A DNA stretch of 64,000 bases from Papaver somniferum (GCF_003573695.1 NC_039365.1:130473466-130537465); one strand, 5' to 3'; positions 19,927 to 32,033 are shown, counted from the first letter of the stretch. Numbers and translations: made by a program. Notes: generated from the sequence alone by a model not told the origin.

Positions 19927-22900
19927 TTATTTAATGAGCCTAAGCCCCATCCCCTTAGATGCATTACTAACTATCTCCTTGGACAAACCTTTCGTCAAAG
20001 GGTCCGCGATATTCTCCTTGGACTTAACCCAATCAATGGAAATAACGCCTTTTGAGATTAGTTGTTTTAGGGTATCGTGTCTTCTTTTATATGTATAGAC
20101 TTCCCATTATAGTAGCTGTTTTTAGCTTTAGCTATGGCAGCTTGATTATCACAATGTATAGATATAGCCGGCACAGGCCTATGCCAGAGAGGAATGTCTT
20201 CTAAAAAGCATCTTAGCCAAGCGGCTTCCTCCTCTGCTTTATCTAGCGCAATAAACTCAGATTCCATAGTGGATCGAGCTATGCAGGTCTGTTTGGAACT
20301 CTTCCAAGAAACAGCCCCACATGCTAGAGTGAAAACATATCCACTCGTAGACTTAGACTCCTCTGAGTCTGATATCCAGTTTGCATCACAAAATCCCTCA
20401 AGGACGGCAGGATACCTTTCATAATTCAAACAAAAGGTCAACGTGTATTTCAAATACCTCAACACTCTAAAAAGTGCATCCCAGTGTTCCTGCCCTGGAT
20501 TACAAGTATACCTACTTAACCTACTCACAGCATAAGCAATATCTGGCCTAGTACAGTTCATCAAATACATCAGACTTCCTATAACTCGTGAGTATTCAAG
20601 TTGTGATACTCCATTACCTCTGTTCTTTTTGAGTTTACAACAAGGATCATATGGAGTATAAGCAGGTTTACAATCAAAATAATTGAATTTTCTAAGCATA
20701 GATTCAACATAGTGAGATTGAGTAAGACTATAACCGTTATAATTTCTCCTAATTTTCATCCCTAAGATTACATCTGCAGGGCCTAAGTATTTCATGTCAA
20801 AGTTCTAATTCAACATGTTCTTAGTGGAATTAATTACATCCATGTTTGTACCAAGTATAAGCATATCATCAACATACAAGCATACAATCACACAAGCATC
20901 ATTTACAAGCTTAGTATATACACACATGTCAGATTCATTGATTCTAAAACCACTAGAAAACATTACATGATCAAATTTTTCATGCCATTGTTTAGGTGCT
21001 TGTTTCAATCCGTACAAAGATTTTTTCAGTTTACAAACATTGTTTTCACAACCTTTCACTACAAAGCCCTCAGGTTGTTCCATGTAAATTTCTTCATCTA
21101 ATTCACCATGTAGAAAAGCTGTCTTTACATCCATTTGATGTATTTATAGGTTATGAACCGCGGCTATAGCAATTAACATCCTAATGAAAGTAATTCTCGT
21201 AACGAGTGAGTAAGTATCAAAGAAATCTACACCTTCCTTTTGTTTGTAGCCTTTGACTACTAACCTAGCCTTGTATTTTTGAATAGTTCCATCTATGTTA
21301 AGTTTCCTCCTGAAGATCCATTTACATCCTATGGCCTTACACCCTGGAGGTAAATCTACTATCTCCCATGTATCATTTTCTTTGATGGATTCCATTTCAC
21401 TAATAGAAGACTCTTTCCACCACGGAGCTTCAGAAGAAGTCATGGCTTCTCTATAAGTCTGAGGATCAGACTCAGCTAGTGTTATGAAGTCAGGTCCAAA
21501 AGAGGTTTTGGTTCTAGCCCTTTTACTCCTCCTAAGATCAAATTCTACTTCATCTTCCTCTAAAGGTAAAGGATGACTGGTTGAAGGAACATCTAGGGGA
21601 TCAACACCTCTCTTACGAGAGTCAGATTTTAAAGGAAAAACATTTTCAAAAAACACAACATCCCTAGACTCCATAATAGTATTAACACCAATTTCAGAAA
21701 CATCAGAATTCACAACCATAAATCTATATGCAGGTGTATGCTCAGGATACCCTATGAAGACACAATCAACAGTTTTGGATCCTATCTTGGTAGCTTTAGG
21801 TTTAGGGATCTGAACCTTAGCCAAACACCCCCACACTTTAAAGTATGCTAAAGAAGGTTGTCTACCTTTCCACAATTCGTATGGAGTTTTATCTGATCCT
21901 TTAAAAGGTACTATGTTCAGGATATAGTAGGCTGAGAGGACAGCTTCCCCCCACAAGTTCGAAGGTAATCCTGAACTAATTAACATGGCATTCATCATCT
22001 CCTTAAGGGTGCGGTTCTTACGTTCAGCTACTCCATTCGACTGAGGTGAATAAGGAGGGGTAACCTCGTGTATTATGCCATGTTCTACACATAAATCTCC
22101 TATAGGAGTTATGTACTCGCCACCACGGTGATACCTAATGGTTTTAATGGTAGTATTCAATTGGTTTTCAACTTCTAGTTTATACCTCTTAAAAGCTTCT
22201 AAGGCATCATCCTTACCTCTAAGCAAATATATATGACAGTACCTAGTACAGTCGTCTATAAAAGTAGCAAACCATTTCTTGCCACCTCTAGTTTGAACTG
22301 ATTTCATGTCAACTAGGTCTGAGTGGATTAATTCTAAGGGTTTAGAATTTCTATGAACATTTTTGCTAAAAGGTTTTTTAGCATACTTTGATTCTACGCA
22401 TATTTCACATTTGTGTTCCTTTTCCAAACTAAATTTGGGTATGCAGCCACATTGGCTAGTTTAAGCATTGACTTATAATTTACATGTCCAAGTCTACCAT
22501 ACCAAACGTTCAAAGACTCACAAACATAAGCAGAAGAATCATTATTATTCATTACAGCAGAGTTTACATTAAGCTTATACAGACCCTCAGTCTTATTACC
22601 CTGCCCCACATAATCCCTACCCTTAGTTACAATACATTTCCCAGATTCTATTACAATTTTAAAACCCTTATCATCTAAAACAGCACAAGAAACAAGATTT
22701 TTGCAGATGTACGGAACATGAAGAACTTCATTCAAAGTGAGAGTCTTGCCAGAAGTGAGCTTGAGCCCAACTTTGCCTTTTCCTACAACCGCAGCTGCAG
22801 ATGAGTTACCCATATAGAGTTTTTCTCCTTCCCCTACCTTATTGTAGGAGGTGAACATTTCTTTGTTCCCACAGACATGTTTGGTGGCCCCAGAGTCTAC

Positions 22901-23805
22901 CCACCAGTCTCTCACATTTGTTACCAAATTTACTTCAGACACCGTGCCAGAAAATTCATCTTTGTTGTTTTCAACCAAATTAGCATTATTTTTCTTTTTA
23001 AGGTCCTTACGGTTTCTACAGTGAACCGCCATATGGCCAGGATTTCCGCAAGCATAGCAATCACCCTTAATTTTATTAATGCTAGATTTAGGTTTCTGAA
23101 ACATACCTTTCTTGCCTGGAGGTTTCTTGGAGTTGTTTCGGTTCTTATCAGCATTGGAACCTTTGTGTTCAGTCACATGAGCTTTGTAAGACATGTCCCT
23201 TGAAGAAGATACATTTTTGTCCTTGGAGCACAACAATTCTTCAACTTGAATTTTCTTACCCAGTTCAACCATAGTAACTTCAGCAGTTTCATGTCTCAGT
23301 TTCTTCTTGTACTCGGACCAGGAAGTAGGCAACTTCTCGATAGCAGTAGACACTTGAAAAGTTTCATCAATCATCATACCTTCCGCAAGAATTTCATTCA
23401 TAATTTGCTGGAGTTCAAGGAATTGATCAACCACAGATTTTTCATTCACCATTTTATACTCATAAAGCCTAGCTACCAAGAATTTCTTACTTCCGGCAGT
23501 TTCAGCTTGGTATTTCGCCTCCAAAGCAGCCCATAAATCAAAAGCAGAAAAGTTTTCTTTAGCATTGTAAAAATCATACAAAGCATCCTCCAAGCAATTC
23601 AAAATATGATTTTAGACATGTAATTGTTCCTCTTCCATTCTTCTAAAGAAGACTCACGACCAGCATCATTCAGAGATTCATCAAAAGGTTTCAGAACATA
23701 GGAATCCAACTCATGGTAACTTAGAAAGAATAACATTTTTGACGGCCACCTCTTAAAGTCTTTTCCAGAAAAATTTGCAGGCCTTTCAACATCGTTCTTA
23801 CCCAT
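19927..23805 (-). pseudogene. Copia gag-pol, copy B (broken)
   Basis: The start is the ATG of MGKNDVERPANFSGKDFKRW (23,805). Long uninterrupted blocks follow. The gag-CCHC-protease block spans 23,602-22,394 and has the same knuckle and DSGATKHVCG. The integrase-to-RT block spans 22,427-21,144; its integrase reads RYHRGGEY, where copy A has the usual RSDRGGEY, so the catalytic Asp region is altered. The RT block with LYVDDMLILGTNMDV spans 21,134-20,805. The RT/RNase H block spans 20,795-20,067. Breaks are a frameshift near 23,600 and 22,410, a TAA near 21,142, a TAG near 20,800, and a frameshift near 20,070 in an A-run before the conserved [18 protein letters not shown] tail. The stop is at 19,927. 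It looks non-autonomous. Confidence 0.85.
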
Positions 23806-23825
23806 TGTTACAGACAGAAAACACA

Positions 23826-23841
23826 AATACCGTGTTAAGAT
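23826..23841 (-). other. Degenerate copia primer binding site region
   Basis: Reading the minus strand out of LTR 3 gives ATCTTAACACGGTATTTG. In many plant copia elements this position reads TGGTATCAGAG, complementary to initiator tRNA-Met; only GGTAT is recognisable here. Copy A has the same arrangement left of 18,333. Confidence 0.35.
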
Positions 23842-24842
23842 TGTTGCGTCTGTAACAATAAAACACTTAAGAAAGATGTTAAAAAGATGTTAGAATAAAA
23901 AGATTAATTTCTGGAAGGTAAATAAACACTCAATTGGACTGCAAACAGAGGACAGAGTCACGTGTTCAACACGCTGTCCTTAATACGATATTTGACCGGT
24001 ACGCCTCAAGAATGAGTGATGCCTATACCATGTGGTCAAGTTCGTATCAAGGATAAAACTACCCGTTGCAAGCACTGTTAGCACTACAGTACTTGCCCAC
24101 TCTTACGACCTCAACAACAATTGCGCACGGAATGAGAAATAAAGGATCACACAGGGGGAGAAGACGAAAAGAAGAGGATACTAGCTCTTCTGGACACAAA
24201 ACGAAATGAGAGAAAGTGATCGCTTTATATAGGGGAGAATAGAGAGAGGTCTCATAAACGCGCATTAAAACAATTTCAATTAATTCAGATTTTTTCCAAC
24301 GGTTTTAAACGTTCATGCATCACCTAATATCGATTTGAAACGTTCACGCGTCATTATGTTTGATATAAAACGTTCATGCAAATTTAAGTTTGATATAAAA
24401 CGTTCATGCAAATTAATGTTCATGCATAAACATAATGTTGCCCAAAGAATTATTTTGTTTCAAATATTAATTCGATAATTCAAAAAAAAAATTGCCAAAA
24501 AATATAAGTCTTAACCCACACCCACACACTCGAGCCCGGCCCAGCACGCCCGCCGTCCGTGCGAAGCACCGCGCGTGTATGAAAATGTGCGATTGCACCA
24601 ACTAGCCCATTGCCTAAGTCCTCTCCCTCGCACAAAAGTGCTAATGACCCAAGGGCCACTCTAATATCAAAAAAATCAATACTTATGGAGAGGTATCATC
24701 TTTAGTTTTCCCTATGTGGGACTAAAGGTTCCTTCACAAATAGTGAAAATGAGCTAGTGTCCTTAGTGACCAATAGATCCTAAGTTCCAATCCCACCAAG
24801 ACCAAAAAACCAAACTATTGTATAAATTCATTTTCTCAAACA
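23842..24842 (-). mobile_element. Copia LTR 3 (5' LTR of copy B)
   Basis: 1001 bp, TGTTGCGTCTGTAAC...CTCAAACA. It is followed by the target duplication AAAAT. It is shorter than LTR 1 because it lacks one minisatellite unit and about 20 bp of the GC-rich island. Confidence 0.9.
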
Positions 24843-24847
24843 AAAAT
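24843..24847. repeat. Target-site duplication AAAAT, right side of copia tandem
   Basis: AAAAT follows the final CA of LTR 3. The next bases (CAATGCT) continue the reverse complement of the left palindrome arm, which confirms that the insertion split that arm. Confidence 0.85.
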
Positions 24848-24854
24848 CAATGCT

Positions 24855-25690
24855 AGTGATCTCGGCTTTAGGTTTCCTAATTTTTTTAGAAAAAGAGAAA
24901 TGTAGTGAAATTGTTTTTAAGAATTGAAATATACTTAGATGGTTTGAAAATCTTCTCAAGAGATCAAGAAGTTCAAGTTGGGTAGAAATTGCTTGAAAGC
25001 CTAAACATGAGTTATTTCCTGGGATAATTATCCACTTGTATGCAAATGGGTCTTTAAGTTTTTCTCGACGGTATGTGAAACAACACCTAGTCATAACAAA
25101 CGAGTGTAAGGTGATTCATGTGGTTGGCTTACGTGTTGTCGCAGGGGTATTTTGAGTTGCATTAGGCATACGAAGTAGTCAAGTATTATCTCATTATCTG
25201 ATGAAAATTGGCAAAGGTCCTGGGGTTCTTACTATTCGTTGGTAGTATCTTTTTGTATAAAAAGAAGTCTCCTGTTCTCGCTTGCACTTTTCCATGTAAT
25301 ATTTTTGTTTCTTTATTATTGTAACAACAAAGTTGATTAATCAGTAGATACCAAGCCCATAACTTTGATCTTGGAAAATGATATACAACATGTGAGGTTT
25401 ACTAAAAGGTGGTGGTACTCATATATATATAATCGTTAATTCATATCTAACAATCTATATTTTAACCGGTTCATAAATTTGTTTTGAGAAGATGTCCCAT
25501 TCTTTCCTTTTGGAGTTTTAAGTTATTAAAAATGGAAAAAGCTTGCATGGAATCCTTTCTTATATGCTTTGACGACCATTAAGTTTGTATGACAATAATC
25601 AAAGGACATAATTTCCTATAAGTCTTAAAACGCTACTATGACCGAGTTTGGATAGCAATAGACAAAAGACGATTACGCAAGCGCTAAACT
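24855..25690. other. Intergenic, no feature recognised
   Basis: AT-rich sequence outside the palindrome. I found no coding frame with family similarity and no terminal repeats. Confidence 0.3.
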
Positions 25691-25699
25691 GAATCATAA

Positions 25700-26430
25700 A
25701 GGTCTCAAATGTTTTCATATTGGATTTAAATATGATATTTTCCGTCATATTTTTATTTATGAAATATCTAAAGAATCTTAGGATATTCTTAAAGATGTTT
25801 ACGAAAGTGGTACAACTAGAAAAAAATCGGACTTCAAAATATTTGAAGTCTTTGGGAAACCTTCATGTGGGAGCGAATGAAGCTTTTGATTATTTCATTT
25901 ATAGACTTTCGGAATCCATCGTGCATCGCATGATCTAAGCAGAATTTACGATAATTATGAAGTTAATCAACAAATATCATATCATTACCTTGTCACTTTG
26001 AATCAATAACATATGATATTGCAGAAGCTAAAGATCTTTTCAAGTTGGATTTAAATTTATTGCAAAATAGAAAGTTTTTGAAGATAGAAGAGCGGCGCTC
26101 AAAATTCAAAAAATACTTTATTCTGTTATCAAAGAGAAGGTTGAGAAAACGGATAAAAATATTTCTCGTAATAATTATATAGTCTTGACTCGGAAAGTAA
26201 AGATGAATATCATTGTAATCTTATCTTTCCAAATGGATATGATTGTTTCACATATTTTTGATGGATTAAGTAATGAGTACCCTGATTATGAATTGGAGGA
26301 TGAAAAATTCCATAGAGAACTTCATGAAATCGTATGAGTTGCGAGTTATAAACGTGCAAACAATGATAACAAATACTTAGTCTTGAAGATGAAATGTGTG
26401 AGTACTTATTCGAGAAGAGCAACTTAAAAA
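25700..26430 (+). pseudogene. Degenerate copia gag-like relic
   Basis: Short broken frames read YESGTTRKKSDFKIFEVFG, LHVGANEAFDYFIYRLSESI and, further on, TYDIAEAKDLFKLDLNLLQN. This order resembles the gag of plant copia elements (the UBN2-type 'geneKv..fe.l.m.e.Etv.ey..R' segment, then 'vt.i.EAkDl..l.ldeL'). Several stops and frame changes intervene, and no LTR or pol is nearby. It is old and inactive. Confidence 0.35.
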
Positions 26431-27220
26431 ATAATTAGACATATTAAAGAATTCTGAGATGAACGTGTCTATTGAAGTTAGACGAGAAAAGCAAGTTTAA
26501 AAATGAGATAAAACAAAAATTTTCGAAAGTAAGCACTAATATAATAATATCTTTTATCCATATCTTTTATTTTTGTGGGCGAAATACTATTTAGAATTGA
26601 TAGGTTTGTAAAGATTTAATCTACCTTTTACCTAAGATTTTTTTTTTTCAAAACCCAAATCGGCTAAATTTGATTATAAACCTAGATAAATGATGATTTC
26701 AAATGTAAAATAAGCTGAAAAAATGCATAAAACAAAAAAAATAATCTACCCATTTTGAAGTAAACAACTTTCGGATGTACAAAAGTGATAAGGTAATTTT
26801 TTTAAATAAAATGATTAGTCACTAAAACGAAGTTGTTATATATCTCAATAAACCTCCATTTTCTTATCCGATGACTTCATTGACGTGAACCTAATTTAAA
26901 TTATTTATGAAGAAATGGTAAATCCTTAGGAATCACAAAAGTTTCCACTGACAGCCATAAACCAGTACCTTCGCGACATCTCGTGAGGATTATTTGGATA
27001 AAAAAAAAGCAGTGTCTGGAAAACAAGTATTCCCTTAACCTTGCTTTTTAGGGAAATTCCTGTCGAATGAACAAAGTTGAAGTTTGTTCAATTTCTCTCA
27101 CATGAGACGTGTGTATCTTTTAGAACCGCGGGATGAAGAAAGCCTGCTGGCGAGTGAAATAAAGCCCCACGGTTTGCAAAGAACCGCTCACAGATTTTAA
27201 TCAAACGCCAATGGCTACAT
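26431..27220. other. AT-rich intergenic region
   Basis: No gene is recognised. The right part (from about 27,000) is the upstream region of the relic at 27,362. Confidence 0.3.
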
Positions 27221-27267
27221 TTGAACAGACAAAAAACTACCATCATCCAACGGCTAGATCTGAACTC

Positions 27268-27275
27268 TATAAATA
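27268..27275 (+). promoter_or_regulatory. TATA box of the SANT-like relic
   Basis: TATAAATA lies 94 nt before the ATG at 27,362. A pyrimidine-rich leader sits between them, as expected of a plant promoter. Confidence 0.45.
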
Positions 27276-27361
27276 CTTCTCAATTCAACTCCAAATTCAC
27301 ACATTCTCCACCTTTAGTCTCTTTACTCTTCTTTGAGATAAAAAAGCAACTCTTCACTTTG

Positions 27362-27775
27362 ATGTCTCGACCCTTATTAGTTCGTAGAGCTCCATATACT
27401 ACAAAAAAAGATGAAGCTATTTGCAAAAACTATGTTTTGTCACAACAACAGCTTACATCAGCACATTATCCGGGTGTGAATTTCTGGGCGGTTATTCACG
27501 AGGGATTCTGCAGCGACACCCGTAACCTGAGTCTTCGTGCTATATGCGACATAGAAAATCGTTTTAAATCGATTAAGAAAGAAGTAGATGAATTTGTAGA
27601 TTTAACCATTCGAGTCAATCGTTTTAGACCCGGGGTGAAACCGATGACGAGTTGGTAACAAGATCAAAAGAGGAATGACGAAGATGTAAAAAAATGGTTT
27701 TTCATTTTGAAAATCGTTTCGAAATCCTTAAGGCGTTGAACAATTTCAACCCATTCTTGTTAGTTGTTGTTCCAA
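27362..27775 (+). pseudogene. NAM-associated / SANT-like protein relic
   Basis: From ATG (MSRPLLVRRAPYTTKKDEAI) the frame is open for 99 codons to TAA at 27,658. It contains YVLSQQQLTSAHYPGVNFWA, a spacer, and RAICDIENRFKSIKKEVDEF. This matches the pattern of plant Myb/SANT-like proteins related to the 'No apical meristem-associated' family and Harbinger ORF1 proteins ('W..eeD..Lc.aw...s.d...g..q....fW..i...f......R....l..rw..I...v.kF'). After the stop, another frame continues with DDELVTRSKEE and VFHFENRFEILKALNNFN, which looks like the C-terminal part displaced by a frameshift and a TGA. It is therefore probably a pseudogene. Confidence 0.5.
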
Positions 27776-28137
27776 CTAGTACATCTCAGACCCCCATATG
27801 GTGTTTTTTCAAGATCTTCTAATGCTTCAAACCAACCAATATGAGAAACAGTGGTCGAGTTTGGAAAGAACGTCTGGCCCGTCAACCATAAGATAAACAC
27901 ACTTTCAAGTTCAGGATATTCAACTTCATTTGTTAAGTTTTTCTTGTATAAAAGGAAACGCTTCAACGCTGAACAATGTAATCGACCTCCTTTCAAATCT
28001 TTATGATCTTCACGTACGTGTGATTCTAAAAAAAAAAAGAGTCTTCTATTTATCATTTGACATCCATTCGTTTTGGTTGAATGGTACAGGCTCTCCCACT
28101 CCACTTGGAATCCCACAAATGAAAATAAATAAATCAA
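27760..28137 (-). pseudogene. Plant-mobile-domain-like (PMD) fragment
   Basis: A minus-strand frame encodes LHCSALKRFLLYKK, then ELESVFILWLTGQTFFPNST and SHIGWFEALEDLEKTPYGGL. This resembles the 'yLLG..LF.n....v.l.wL..LeDl.....ydWGsA' block of the plant mobile domain, which occurs in MAIL1/MAIN-like proteins and in transposon-captured genes. The conserved block ends early in a stop at 27,760, so the usual WGsA.la.LY segment is missing. It converges on the SANT-like relic with a slight overlap. Confidence 0.45.
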
Positions 28138-28291
28138 GGGGCGTAATTCCTATTTACAAGAATAATATCGACTACAATTGTATTGGACTATTTAATAATT
28201 GCTTAAAAAAATAATTTTAGTTAAACAGACTTACCAATTTCAAAATCTATGAAATGGAGCATGTGCGTGGATGGCCACCACCTTTCTACCA

Positions 28292-28582
28292 TTATTTTCG
28301 TAATTTTTTGTTGTGTTTTCTGATTGGAACGGGTAGACCAGAATAAATAACATTTAATTCTTTAAATCCAACTCTCATTTTATAATAATTTTCAGACCGC
28401 TCTTGATGCCTCGACACATGACTTTCAACTAGTGTTGGAGCAGTAACGACGCTCGGCGAAGCAAACACTGCTTCACGATTCTGATTAAAATCTATATTTG
28501 TAGGAGGCATCGATATTTTTTCATGTTTTTGTTCTCTTTTATACCTTAAACTTTTGACGGCAGCTCTTACTAGATTGCTCAT
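28292..28582 (-). CDS. Hypothetical protein exon upstream of the PMD fragment
   Basis: A 96-codon minus-strand frame starts with MSNLVRAAVKSLRYKREQKH and has no recognisable domain. A leader of plausible 5'-UTR composition lies upstream, including a CAACGGCT motif that also precedes the opposite relic at about 27,248. It may be the first exon of the same gene as the PMD fragment, with an intron around 28,140-28,290. That is a guess from position and strand. Confidence 0.25.
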   Translation of the reverse strand: MSNLVRAAVKSLRYKREQKHEKISMPPTNIDFNQNREAVFASPSVVTAPTLVESHVSRHQERSENYYKMRVGFKELNVIYSGLPVPIRKHNKKLRK

Positions 28583-29084
28583 TCTATAGCAAAATTTTGT
28601 TAAGACGAATAGGAAGAAAAGATCGGAGTTGTGTGAATGAAAATGAATTCAAATGAGATATTTTGTAGCTTTTGAAAGTTGTAGCCGTTGAGAATAGAAT
28701 TTTTATGGATCCGCCCGCATGTCATCATCGTCCGTCACGTATTTTGATCACCCGCCGGCGAATTGTTTGGTCCAGGCATTTCATCACCCTCCGCTCACTG
28801 CTTTTCCCATAATACAAAACCATGTTTGACCATCCATCCACCCACCTTGCTTCGCAAAAAAAAAAACAAGTTTGTTGACCGCCATACGAATTGCCCTTAC
28901 TCCTTCTAAGTCGATGCATTTGAGTAAACAACAAATGCGAATACGTGGACTCTAATCTGATCAGTCTTTCTGTTAGCAAGAGGAGAGGAGTAGAAAATAG
29001 TAGAATAGAGCTCCTTGTTTGCCTCAAACGGATAATATAACTGTTTTTTCTTTTTCGCGGAGTGAGAATCTAGAGAAAGAGAAG
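28583..29084 (+). promoter_or_regulatory. Upstream region of the DUF2854 gene
   Basis: This intergenic region holds an ACGT-core motif (GTCACGTATT, about 28,735) and a GAGAGGAG-rich segment before the start codon. No clear TATA box is seen near -30 of an inferred start. Confidence 0.3.
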
Positions 29085-31657
29085 ATGGCAGTGGCTATGA
29101 AAGCAGGAGGAGGTGGAAGGACTTTGCTGTCTATGGAATTGCCTCATGCTGTTATTCCTCGCTCTCAATCTCAAATACGTATTAAACCCTCCGGTACTAC
29201 CTTCATTTTCAATCCTTCCTTTTCTGTAAAGCCTAATCACCGTCAGTTGGTATTTGTCACAAGAGCTGCTGATTCCGCACAACCTTCTTCATCAGCTTCT
29301 GTTAGCATCTCTAACAACAGCAACAAAACCGTTGTTCCTGACCCTGAATTCACCCTTGCCAAGGTCTCTTCTCTTCACTGACTAGTTTATGTTCAATTTG
29401 AAATTGCAATAGAATCTTATTTGAATGAAAGTTTTACTAGTTCTGTTATCGTGACTTTTGCATAATTGATTAGGTTAATTTTATTCTGTTTTTATACAAT
29501 ATGTTTGATCAATTTGGTCATAGTTTCACAGCTAAATGAAGTCTCATACGTATATGTTTAATTTCAGTATAATTTTAGGATCATGAGAACGATACTTTTA
29601 TTTCACTAGAAGTGATTGTTTCCTGAGATGAACTTGTTGACATTTGGGAGAATACAAACTTTAATTTGATGGGAGAAACTGTAAACAAATTTGTTTAACT
29701 TATTGATAGGCCAGGAGTTTCTATCTGTATTCTTTAATAGAGTATCTTATATAAGTCGTCCAAGAAGGGCAATTAGTTTTATAGCAGAGCTTTGTCATTT
29801 GGATAAACTGTAAACCGACTGATACCCAAATCCGGCGGTATCCATGTTTCAGTCAGGAAACCCAATAATTTGGGGACTGACTAACAATAGGGATTCAGTA
29901 GCATTTCCGTACAAGAGTGGTCTAAAAAATGTTGCTCTCTTGCTTGTTTTCTGCAAAGGGTATCTTGTATTTTTGAAATGATCAATAACTGATCAGGATA
30001 ACCATTAAAAATACTCCTTGTTACTCCTCAAAGTCTGAATATTCATTGTTAAAGATAAATCAATTCAGCGAGGGCATCATTTATATTCAGTCAACTCTGG
30101 GGACGTTTCTGTCATAATTGAAACTGAAATCCTCAGTTTTGCTTAACATGCATTGGTGGCTTAGTTCTCTTCTCCTTGTACTGATTTTGCAGGTTTCCTT
30201 TGGTGTTATTGGACTTGGCCTTGGAGTTTCACTTCTGTCGTGAGTCTTTAGCCTTTTTACCTTAACAATATCTTATATAACCCCTGTGGATTGATTTTTC
30301 ACGCCCCATTTTTTCAGATATGGGTTTGAGGCCTATTTCAATATTCTTCCTGGTTCTGAATGGTCAGCGATCATGCTAACTTATGGATTTCCACTTGCAA
30401 TTATTGGTATGGCTCTAAAGGTAACATTTTGTCTCGCATCTGTAGGATCCATGTTAATCTTACTTAACACGGTAATGACATTCGTAACTTAGATTTGCTG
30501 TTTGACATTGACTTCTTTTTTGCAGTATGCAGAGCTTAAACCAGTTCCGTGCATAACATATTCAGATGCAGAAGCATTGAGGGAGAAATGTGCTACTGAA
30601 ATTCTCAAACAGGTAATTGAACTCTGTTGATTCAAATATTCAGTCCATCTTTAATAATTTTCTAGATTTTCACATCCAAATACTTTTCATGATATTTTTT
30701 TGGTTTTAATTTGTTCCTGGGAATGACATTCGTTAATCATAGTTGGTGCTGTATTATTTAACCTACAAGTCATTAAACAACTTCTGTTGCACTCATTAGG
30801 TGAGAAATGATGTTATTAGATTTCGATATGGTGATGAGCAGCATCTGGATGAAGCCTTGAAACGTATTTTCCAATACGGACAGGTATCCTTGTAGATCTT
30901 CCTGAACAAAACTTTGACACCAAAATGAGTGAGGAAACTTGTTTCAATATTTTTCCTCACAACATATGTATTTTGATGCCTTTCAATGTATAGGGTGGAG
31001 GAATTGCTCGAAGAAGCGCACCAATTCTGCAAAAGATACGTGAAGAGGCAAGCTTGTTATTTAATGTTTTTGCAAATCGTGACATTCACACACCTAGTAC
31101 CCATTGGCCATAGTTCCTTGCTCAAAGGGGATCAGTTTAGCTCACTTTTTCTAAAATTTATGAAAATTATTGCCGCAGGTTACAGAAGACGGAAAATACA
31201 GTTTGGTATTGGTTTTCCAGGCAAAATCTCTTGAGATATCAGATTTTGAGAAACGGCAGGTACCTGCAACTTCTTCTCATTTTTTTAACTATTCAGTGTG
31301 CCGTTTTTTTATTAGTTGATTTGCAGAAGCATACATTCACATATTAGTTTGCTTTTAAGATTGAACAGTTATGTTACTAATATCAGAGAAAAGTAACTAT
31401 TTAAATGTCGTGTAGGCAAAGTTTGCTTCATTCTTTGGGCCAGGAATCAGAGCAGAAATTAGTAAGTCCTCAGACGATCCAATTTATACTAACTTAGGTG
31501 TACTTAAGGCTCTACCAGCCTAAAATGTCTTCTATTTATTGCGATTTTTTTATCAAGTAAATTTTCCATCGATTGATCCAGTAGTTCGGTGCTTGCAGGG
31601 AAAGACGAGAATGACCTTTATGAAGTCTATCTTATTTCCGAAACAGCTTCTTCTTAA
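29085..31657 (+). CDS. Chloroplast DUF2854 (slr0575-like) membrane protein
   Basis: Nine exons: 29085-29363, 30193-30239, 30318-30420, 30526-30612, 30800-30883, 30994-31047, 31179-31259, 31416-31461, 31599-31657. They sum to 840 nt (279 aa plus stop) with all phases matching. Residues 1 to about 60 are Ser/Arg-rich with few acids, a chloroplast transit peptide. Two hydrophobic helices follow (VSFGVIGLGLGVSLLS; IMLTYGFPLAIIGMAL). Then come YAELKPVP, VRNDVIRFRYGDEQHLDEAL, ISDFEKRQAKFASFFGPGIR and a C-terminal strand. The pattern is that of cyanobacterial slr0575, a DUF2854 protein of unknown function in the thylakoid membrane. Eight introns; the one after exon 6 begins GC (GCAAGC) instead of GT. 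No defects. It converges with the CDCA7-like gene. Confidence 0.85.
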
Positions 31658-32033
31658 ATATATGTATATATCAAATGTGTATGTAATTGTCCATTTTTAC
31701 TTGTTTCTTCATCCAGATATTGTTATGCTAGTTAATACTTATCACTGCTCTGTGAAGAAAAAACTTGCATTCAACTTCAGCAGAAAAAAGGCTACAATTT
31801 TCTTTCAAAAAGTAGTAACAGTTATGGAAATTATACAAAAGGTCGCCTATTTTAGCATTTGATATCAGAGTAGGAGTATATAAAAAGAGTTACCTGGAAA
31901 GGAACCAAGTAAATAATTGCTGCTAATAGGTTCCCTAATCAGGTAAACACTGGTCAACAAACTTGGGCTACGAAGTCCTATTTTGTTAGATATATCGAGG
32001 ATGTCAACTGTAAAGCTCATATCTTAAGTTTGA

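Larger units (their letters stand above)
12817..24842 (-). mobile_element. Ty1/copia tandem: LTR-internal-LTR-internal-LTR
   Basis: Two complete internal regions share a middle LTR, all in minus orientation: LTR 12,817-13,867, internal A, LTR 18,333-19,359, internal B, LTR 23,842-24,842. Only the outermost ends carry a target duplication (AAAAT), and none flanks the middle LTR. The domain order on the minus strand is gag, CCHC knuckle, protease, integrase, RT, RNase H. Integrase preceding RT defines Ty1/copia. Such tandems arise by unequal recombination between the LTRs of one insertion. Both internal copies carry frameshifts or stops. Confidence 0.9.

Noticed and set aside
7594..24854. Foldback or MULE transposon explanation for the palindrome
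   Set aside because: No terminal motif or target duplication is seen at the outer ends, and the left arm is continuous with the F-box relic's intron.
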